Of a stretch of DNA of 64,000 nt, positions 55,709-64,000 are shown piece after piece (position 1 is the stretch's first letter; each line of letters begins with the position of its first letter). The notes under the pieces were generated by a model. The model did no database searches, had not been told where the DNA came from, and was given only the letters and a program-made list of their open reading frames with translations. The stretch comes from Selaginella moellendorffii. Taxonomy: Eukaryota; Streptophyta; Lycopodiopsida; Selaginellales; Selaginellaceae. A program made the translations under genes and the position numbers. The stretch spans positions 1,171,847 through 1,235,846 of the forward strand of contig NW_003314274.1 in NCBI RefSeq assembly GCF_000143415.4. Direction: 5' to 3'.

Positions 55709-56832
55709 TGTCGCAAATGTGACTTTGGGTATTGAAAGTTATCTGTTGGCCAGTCCTTATGAACACTCTTTCTTTACTGTTACGACAACAAGAGGTTGGT
55801 ATTGCTGGACCCTTTATTAATCCCTCTTGTGCTAGTGGAGTTAATTAGGCATTTCGAGTATACTTAAACCGGACAAGCATAAGGACAGAATTCCAACGTA
55901 CTATTAATTAAGCCCGGTAAGGAGTTCCTGTCTCGTTGTGTTTTGCACTAGCTAGTGACAAGAACCCTCACATATTAAAACTAACCCCTCAATATCGCTA
56001 TATGATAGCTTACCATGTCTGCCAAACACCCTCGCTATCATGCCCTTTCATTCTAGTCTCAAATACTATTTATAAAAAGTATCCAGATTTGCTCCTTTGG
56101 CATATCTACAAAATGTAGAGATTGTTTTGAACACAATGGTGTTCACCCCGTACCCAAATTCGCAATCTAAGGACATTCCATATTTAGTAAGTTTCGAGCT
56201 TGTCCCAGAGACTAACTCCTGGTATTAAGGGAGGCTTGGGGTGAAAGCCCAAAGCATGTGTTCTTCAAGGGGGGCATATGGGGGGTTTCCAAATGTATAA
56301 TAGGGATAGTGGGTAGGTCGGGCATGGCCAACCAACCTAAGGCATAGTCTAGCTCCTGCTTGCATGCCTATCTTTGTTTTGCATCCGGCTTGGGTTTAAG
56401 CCCAAGTTCCACACACCATGCTAGTTGGTGGAGTACCCATGTCCTTGTGTTAAGCCATCGATATGCCAAAATAGCACTAAACTCTGTTTGGCTCCGTTTT
56501 GCATGTTAGTCCTGGCATTAGGATGCTGGTTGCTCCAGGATTGTTCCAAGTTGCTCCGTGCTTTTGTCCCTTCGCTCCTTGGGCTATATGCTTGGGGGTC
56601 GTTCCATGCCCTAATGTTGTTGCTCCTTGGCTCCAAGCTTGAGAGTTTGGCACCGTTCCTTCGTTCAGTGGCCCAAGGCCCTAAAACTTGGGTTCCACAC
56701 CATTATCCTTTGGACACATGGCATATGATATGTGGCATCTGTCATGTGGCACAAAGAGGGTTTAGGTTCTGCTTCATGGTTATCCTATGGTAAATCACCA
56801 TAGGATAAAGGGTAAAAACCATATGCGCTACA
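55709..56832 (+). repeat. 5' LTR of the LARD-like element
   Basis: 1124 bp, starting TGTCGCAAATGTGAC and ending CGCTACA. Confidence 0.9.
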
Positions 56833-59800
56833 TTTGGTATTAGAGAATGAGTCTCGGCAAGCACTATCTAATGAGATTGGGCAGCTAGTCTCATTGTATA
56901 CGTAGAGATGAAAACGATGATCCAAGTGGGTACACATTTGGGTGCTAAAACTTTGCATTGGTTCCTTAGGTGTGGATTTTGGTTACCTTTTTGTACTATA
57001 ATAATGTGAGCTTGCTCTTGGGCTTATAAAAAGTATGTGAGATGTTCCGTTTGCATGAGTTTGCACTTGGGCTCATGAGTGAGGCACATTAGCAACTCAA
57101 GGTTACACTTTGAGTTAGCAAGATTAATGTTAGCCTATCGATGGTTCCATGAGCTGTTCCATGTACCATGGGTGAAAATAAACCTTCCTTAGGTTTGCTA
57201 TAAGTGGCAAATAGGCTGGTCCATAGCTATTTAGCACAGCACAGGTGAATCCTTCCTAGGCATGATCGTAAGTGGATCAATCAAGACTATAGGGATGAGT
57301 CTATTGATTCAAGTAATCATTGCCGTGCTCTCTCATAAACTTTTTTTAGATTGGATTGAAGGTAGTGCAAAAGTAAACTTGAGGTTCAGTCAAAGATGAG
57401 ACCGAAAAGAGAGTTATCAAAGACGAAGGATCAAACACGTAAATCATCTTCTCTTCTTGGAGAGATGATTCTCATCGAGATGTGACTTGTTGCTCGTGTT
57501 CACATTATGTAATCAAAAGTCCTTATCTTGATGCATGTTAGAAATGATGGTCTTACGAATGGTAAGTTATGGGATGGATAACAGTGAAGTACTATACCAT
57601 TTTGTCTAGACTTGCTATTGAAAGACTTGGGTTGCAATGCACAATTCTTTTCTGGGGATCCTTGCTATTGCTCTTTGAATAGCTTGGTGTTGGATTAATT
57701 TTGAGTTTGGTTGGAAAGAGAGTAATATGAGTTTGTTCATGTTGTGAACAAAAGTTAGTGGTATTAGGTGTTGTAAATCTTTATTGGTGAAGTATGGCAT
57801 TTATATTGCATTTTGTCGAATTGAGTTGACATTTGATACTCACATAAACCTTTATAATAGTGATATAGGCATTGCTTATAGTGTTACTTGATTGATGATC
57901 AAGTTATTGTGATATTCATATCATATCCATGTGATAAATGAGCAATGTGTTTGCAAAGTTGTTTAGGTGAACAATGATCAACCCCAAAGTGGTTGATGGT
58001 GAAGCTAATCTACTTGCAAAACGTAGCATTGTAATAGCTTTGACTAGATTTTCAATGGTGATCCATTATGTTAAGCTTAAGTTGATACCTTGTTTCCTTT
58101 GAGAGTTTACTTATGAGGTGTTGGAAAAAGGGTTGTAATATTCATTTGTTATAGCTTGTTGGTTTATTTGTTAGCACTTGGAGTAGATTTTCGGATAGAG
58201 AAGGTGTGTAGTTGAGGCATTGATATCGCTAGCACTTGTGTTAATGAAAGTGACATTGTTATTTCAAGTGATAAGGAATTTTCCTTAGACCTTGATTTTT
58301 CAAGTCATTTTTCTTGTTAGTGTTTTGGCTTCACATTGAATCTTGAAGGTGGTTGAAGAAAAGTGTTAGTGCAATATGGATATCCTAAGATATAGTCTTC
58401 ATGATGAAGCCTTGGATATTCATTTTGCATTTTTGCGGATGTCGGTGTTGGATATCAGAAATGTGGGCAAAAATGTTCGATGCTTAAGCATATTGTTGGA
58501 TCATGAGAATTTGTGCTGAGGTGAACCTATGTGAAGTTGTAAGCAGAAGGAAGTTGGTTGAGTCTTGAAAGTTTGCATTCCTAGACTGAGAGTCATTCTT
58601 TCTCTAGGATGGAAAATTTTCCACAAATTTTCTTAAACTTTTCCAATGGCTGATTTGTTGGTCACTTTGCTCAAAAACCATTTCATTTTTGTAAGCTAGT
58701 ACAAACTAGTGAAGGGGTTAGAGTTAACTTTGGTTAGCTTAGACCTTAGTAGTAGTTTGTATGATGCGCCTGAAAGGGATGCTAACTTTTAAGGCTAAGG
58801 CAATTTTGTTGAATAAAGTTTAGAGTTGGTGTAGAAAAGTGGCCGTAGCACTTTTCTAAGAAGGGTGACCCTTGTGCTTTTCTTCTGTAGCATTATGCTT
58901 GGTGGCAAGTTGCACCTTGCATGTCGATAGACTCTACGAGAGTAGTGAATTCTCACTGATCTTGATTTAGTCTTGGTATCTTTGCGCTTTGGCTAAGGAT
59001 AATGATGTCCAACTTAGTTATTAAAGTTAAGATGTTAGTACCCATACTATAGCTTGTCTATCAGGAGGTTATGTACCAATATAAGTCCATCTTATAGTCT
59101 TCACTTTAGTTTCGACTGATTGTTAGTCATGCATAGCTAGCCTCTTCAATGTGTGCTCAAAGCTAGAGGCTAAATGCATTGGTGAGCTTGTCGCAGTTGA
59201 GTTGGATTCGAGTGGTTATTTGGTTTGTGCTTGTCTATAAACCTTTATCTTATACCTGAGGTATTATGTTTATGTTGAACAAGTATATGACTTGATGACA
59301 TGAGTTTAATGTTGGGTCTTGTGAAGGCAAGTTGAAGAATGATTATTGGTTGCTTTGCAACTAGTGATTGCTTGTAGACTTCGTCGAGGACTGTTTGACA
59401 CTTGCTTCGCTCGATGATGATTTAGTAGTGATGGGCTTACTTTACCAGATGGTGTTGCGTAGGATCATGTTGTTAGAATTACATGGGTTTTCCATGTTGG
59501 CATGTCAACTCTACCTCTGTTGATATCATTTGGTTGTGTTTAGTTTGTAGTGTTGGATTTCATTGAGTCTTGGACATGGTGAATCATTCCTTGAGGAAGT
59601 ATTATTTGTAATTGAGTTTTGATGAAGGATTAGTCTTGAATACTGACTAAAGTATCTTCAACTTTGTTGTAAGAGAGTTTTGAGTGGTGATTCACTCTTG
59701 CTTTCTTCTAGCTTTGTCTTGGTGTTGATAACATTGAAATGATGGCTTATCGTTGACATTGTTGATATTGAGACTCGAGTGAAATGAGATGTCTCTCCGT

Positions 59801-60071
59801 AGGGTTGATATTGAGTTTCATTAGTCTCAATGAGGATAGTGTTGATGATTTGGCTATAGCTTTGTGTTATTAGCATTCGTGCATTTGCTAGTTAGCAACT
59901 GTATTGACGTTTAAATGAACTGAGTGGCAAGTTGAGTTAATTGTGTTCTAGACGAAATTATTTAGTAGAAGTTCAACTTAAGCTTTTTCTAGAGTTGTTT
60001 CCTTGACAATGGTCTAGACTCGAGTATGCATCGACGAAGATGTTGATCTTCCCTAGGGGGGGGGGGGAAAG
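56833..60071 (+). other. Non-coding interior of the LARD-like element
   Basis: TTG/GTT-rich sequence with no supported coding region on either strand. It ends in a long G run (TAGGGGGG..., 60053-60067) acting as the polypurine tract. Confidence 0.75.
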
Positions 60072-60820
60072 TGTCGCAAATGTAACTTCAGGTATTGAAA
60101 GTTACCTATTGGCTAGTCCTTACGGACACTCTTTCCTCATGCCCAAATTCACAATCTAGGGATATTCCATATTTAGTAAGTTTCGAGCTTGTCCCAGACA
60201 CTAACTCTCGGTATTAAGGGAGGCTTGGGGTGAAAGCCCGAAGCGTATGTTCCTCAAAAGGGGGGGATATGAGGGGTTCCAAATGTATAGTAGGGATAGT
60301 GGGTAGGTCGGGAATGGATGATCAACTTGAGGCATAATCTAGCTTCCACTTGCAAGCCTGTCCTTCTTCTGCATCCGGCTTGGGTCTAAGTCCAAGTTCC
60401 ACACCATGCTAGTTGGTGGAGTACCCATGTCCTTGCGTTAAACCATCGGTATGCCAAAATAGCGCCAAACTCTATTTGGCTCCGTTTTGCATGCTGGTCT
60501 TGGCATTAGGATGTTAGTTACTCCAGGACTGTTCCAAGTCGCTCCGTGCTCTTATCCCTTCACTCCTTGGGTTATATGCTCGGGAGTCATTCCGTGCCTT
60601 AGTGTTATTGCTCCTTAGCTCCATGCTTGGGAGTTTGGCACTGTTCCTTCATTCAGTGGCCCAAAGCCCTAATACTCGAATTTCACACCATTATCCTTTG
60701 GATATGTGGCATGTGACATGTGGCATCTATCATGTGGTACAAAGAGGGTTTAGGTTATATTTCGTGGTTATCTTATGGTAAATAACCATAGGATAAAGGG
60801 TAAAAACGACGTGCACTACA
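60072..60820 (+). repeat. 3' LTR of the LARD-like element (internally deleted)
   Basis: 749 bp, collinear with the left LTR except for one ~375-bp deletion after CACTCTTTC. Confidence 0.9.
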
Positions 60821-60825
60821 TGATT

Positions 60826-62664
60826 GCAATGGCTTAGTGCCCAAAAACCAAAAGAAAGATAGTTTTTCAACTATCACTTAAGCTATAGAGTATGGGATGA
60901 GTTTAAAATTAACACAAATTAAAGCTTGGAAAGACATAGCTTGGGTCAGCACTATTGCACAAAACTTTGAAAAATTGTTTAGTTTGACATATATTATTAA
61001 GAAACTCAAGTTTAAATTGTTTAGATAGCAATTTCTTGAGAAAAATCCAAAAGAAGATGAATGGAGTTTGATGTGGAAAACACAATTACTACTCTAGAAG
61101 TTTTTTTCTTCTGAGCAAGTTATCATTTAGGGTTTTAAAAAATACATTTTTTCAGTAGCATGTCACAATTTTTCTAAACATATACAGCAGGGAAAATGGG
61201 GCATCTGTAACTCTGTGTTTTCAAATCTATCTTAAAAAGAGTTAAAGTCATACTTAGTGAAAAATAAATTGGGGAATTATTCATCCAAATCTTACGAGGC
61301 ATTGAAAAAGGTAGAATAACAATTAAAACATTATGTTGTTTCAAAGCTTTGATCCAAGGTTCTTTAACTTGAACAACTACTCAAATACGGTTTGAGAATA
61401 GACTTGTCCTAAGTTTAAATTTTTTATACATATTGTAAGAGTCTATGAGACTTAAGCAAGACTCACAAGTCGAAAATTCAAAAGTAGTTATCACAAACCG
61501 CTCTAACTGTTTGAACTACTTTATGCTTAATACATCTAGGTAAATTAATCAAAGATCATCTTTTATACATAGAGAGCTTACTCAAATAAGCTCAAAAATA
61601 TGTCATACAAGCTTGAGTAAAGACTTGTATTGACTATTACCGTTTATTGGCGAAGAGGCTAAAGAGAAATTTGATTTAAAAAACAATTTTTGTTTAGATT
61701 TGAAGTAAAATTTTTCACAAGTTAGCTATCATATATTTGAAAAGCTACTTAATATCATTTCATAAATAAATTGGTCTAGAATAGACTATCATGTGCTAGA
61801 TAATTTGACCCTTGTATTGATTCTACAGGATAATTTCATAGAATGGTCTTCACTTCCCCTTTAAATTAGTCTCTAGTGTTTATCCATTTAAAAGAGGTTT
61901 GCTTAAAATTTGCAAAGAGAAATAGACCATTTTTTCTAATTCCACAGTTGTAAAAGCAAAGTTGGTTATAAGTCAGAGAATATGACCCACTATGAAGTAG
62001 GCAAGCTACTCTAGAATTGGCTATTATGTGCTAAAGACCTTACACTAAATTAATTTTAACCACACTAAATATAGGTAAAAAGGGAAGGTTATTTTGCGCA
62101 CTGAAATAGAGAGATTGAGGATTGACGTCCTGATAGTCCTGATAGAAGTTTATTAAAGGAATTGGGGTAGATAAAATAAAAATGTTTACTAGTGATCCAC
62201 CATATCTATTAGAAGTACATTTTGCATATAGACCCAAATGGAAGTTAGTTGATCCCTACTTTATGTGATTAGGCAAAAGTATAAAAAAACAAAAACTAAA
62301 CTATATTTTGTGCTTAATTAGGCCAAAAAATTATAGCTTTAATGAAATTGTTTAAATAGCTTGAAAAATTATAGAGTGAAATACTTGATAATATTTTGCT
62401 CAATGTAGACAGAGATCTGACTCTTGATACCTTTACTATTGTCAAAGAAAGTGTGATAATACACTTAGACTACTTTGTAGGTACACAATACAAGTAAGAT
62501 TTATATTTGTAAAGTTACCTATATAAAAAGATAATAGTACCAAAAGTTTTACTAGATAGAGAAATAATCTGCTTATCTGAACTAGATGTAAATCCTAAGT
62601 ATTATAACCGGATTTATAAAATTCTACCTACTAAACAATTGCTAAAATTTTATGCAATCTTAGG
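60826..62664. other. AT-rich region, nothing recognised
   Basis: About 1.8 kb with frequent stops in all frames and no family resemblance. Confidence 0.5.
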
Positions 62665-63600
62665 TAAATATTGTGAATATGACTATAGGTATCGAAAGTT
62701 ACTTGTTGATTAATCTTTTCAAATATTCTTTCCTTACTACCATAATAGCAAAAGGTCGGTATTACTAATTCCTTTTTTAGCCCTTTTTGTTCAAATGTTA
62801 GTAAATTAGGCTTAGTATCTGTACTTAACTAGATGAACAGAAGGTAGGAACTCCTATGTATTTTTTGTTGAGTATACTTGGCTTGGCTCTTAGTTTTCTT
62901 TTGCTCTATCTTGCACTAGCTTGATAAAAACCCTTGCATATTGAGATTAGTCCCTTAATATTGCTAGATGAGAGCTTATCATATTTATCAAACACCCTCA
63001 CTATCATGCTCTTTGTGTTAGTCATATTCAATCCTAATTGCAATTTATGGAAAGTGTCTAGATTTGCTAATTTGGCATATTTATGAAATGTAAAGATTGT
63101 TCTGAACACAATACTATTAATCTTGCATTTAAGTTTGCAATCTAACACCATTCCATATTTAGTAAGTTTTGAATTAGTCCCAAAGACTAACTCTTGGTAC
63201 TAAAAGTGACTAAGGGTGAAAGCCTAAAGCATGTGTTCCTCAAGGGTGGTTCCAAATGTATAGTAAGGATAGTGGGTAGGTCAAGCATAATTGACCAACC
63301 TAAAGTATAGTTTAACTCTCGCTTGCGTATATATTTTTATTTTGCATCTGACTTGGGTCTAAACGCAAATTCCACACTATGCTAATTGGTAAAGTACCTA
63401 TATCCTTGCATTAGGCCACTAGTATATTAAAATAACACTAGACTTTATTTGACTTTGTTTTGCATGTTGCTCCTGGCATTGAGCTGTTAGAAGCTCTAAG
63501 ACTATTACTATAATGCTCCATGCTTCTATTCTTTCACTCTTTGGGTTAAATGTTTAGAAATCACTTCATGTTTTGGTTCCTTTACAACCTTGATAGATCA
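62665..63600 (+). repeat. Older diverged solo copy of the LARD-like LTR
   Basis: Collinear with 55709-56700 but much more diverged and AT-shifted (TGTGAATATGACTATAGGTATCGAAAGTTAC..., ...TTCCATATTTAGTAAGTTTTGA...). It retains the ~375-bp segment missing from 60072-60820, showing that the deletion in that LTR is the derived state. Confidence 0.8.
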
Positions 63601-64000
63601 TATATGACTAAAGTGTCACAAATTTGGCATCTACTAAAAATGTAGCCAGCTGCTTCACAAGAAGAGCAGGAGTTAATAATCCCCCACTTTGTGCCAACAT
63701 GATTCATAAAAACATTAGTCTAGACATGGTAAGGTACCTCTTGTATAGGTATTCTATTGTACACACCCATTCAGTTTGGATCAACCACCCACATATATTT
63801 GTATAGTGTTGGGTGTGAATTCCAAGGTAGTAGCAAAATAACTTGTGGTTAAAATCTTCAAGTGCATCTAGGTGCAAAATGCCGCTACACTAGCAAATCC
63901 ACAAAAAGTTGTAAAAAGCCTACAAGATCCACAAGATAAAGGATTAATTAATGCAGTGAACATGAAGAAGAGTTGAAAGCTTAATACTACAGATAAGACA
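63601..64000. other. AT-rich window end, nothing recognised
   Basis: No gene, RNA or repeat could be supported in the last 400 bases. Confidence 0.4.

Larger units (their letters stand above)
55709..60820 (+). mobile_element. Non-coding LTR retrotransposon (LARD-like)
   Basis: The LTRs are 55709-56832 and 60072-60820, with TG...CA ends, flanked by the 5-bp target duplication TGATT (55704-55708, 60821-60825). A primer-binding-site-like TTTGGTATTAGAG follows the left LTR, and a G-rich polypurine run (about 60053-60071) precedes the right one. The 3.2-kb interior has no recognisable gag or pol and no frame longer than about 70 codons, so it would have needed proteins from another element. The right LTR lacks about 375 bp present in the left one (left positions about 55772-56150). 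Confidence 0.85.

Overview
The window is eukaryotic plant DNA, most likely from a lycophyte such as Selaginella moellendorffii. Host genes have many very short GT-AG introns (about 40-70 nt). There is a PLS-class pentatricopeptide repeat (PPR) gene, a USP-kinase receptor-like gene of a type I associate with Selaginella, plant F-box/kelch and subtilase remnants, and heavy retrotransposon load. The species name is an inference from gene style, not a match. Exon coordinates come from reading splice sites and family resemblance by eye.

Layout. 1-1950: AT-rich, with one Ty3/gypsy integrase scrap. 1958-13737: a segmentally duplicated block. Copy A (1958-4765) and copy B (9889-13737) each hold a 3' fragment of a DDX55/SPB4-type DEAD-box helicase (+), a coiled-coil gene (-) and the 3' part of a mitochondrial processing peptidase alpha gene (-). 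Between them lie a decayed Ty3/gypsy element (4880-7110) and an inverted broken copy of the kinase gene's 3' half (8818-9840). 14129-19292: two divergent host genes, an OB-fold/zinc-ribbon-like protein (-) and the USP-kinase (+), sharing a 220-bp promoter. 19418-24760: a sugar-transporter scrap, a PPR pseudogene, a twice-frameshifted F-box/kelch gene, an intact 609-residue PPR gene and a subtilase scrap. 24761-28400: AT-rich, no recognisable gene.

28402-36640: a complete Ty3/gypsy chromovirus-type LTR retrotransposon (28535-36050, minus strand, 5-bp target duplication CTTAT), inserted inside an older LTR of its own family. 36985-39745: another decayed Ty3-like element (+).

40975-55629 is the most interesting part. 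Two related mobile elements carry a minus-strand gene that combines a ParB-like DGNHR motif with a beta-class amino-methyltransferase. The better-preserved copy (46435-55620) is bounded by imperfect terminal inverted repeats and a perfect 9-bp target duplication. It also carries a divergent plus-strand MULE-like transposase with a SWIM zinc finger. Each element has an array of palindromes upstream of or inside the methyltransferase gene and another palindrome just inside the right end. The palindrome sequence differs between the two elements, but the architecture is the same. I read this as a Mutator-like element carrying its own DNA-binding/DNA-modifying regulator and its cognate sites; that reading is a hypothesis. 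Both copies are now broken by frameshifts and stops.

55709-60820: a non-coding LTR element (LARD-like) with target duplication TGATT and a 375-bp deletion in one LTR; an older LTR copy lies at 62665-63600. No rRNA, tRNA or CRISPR array was seen.
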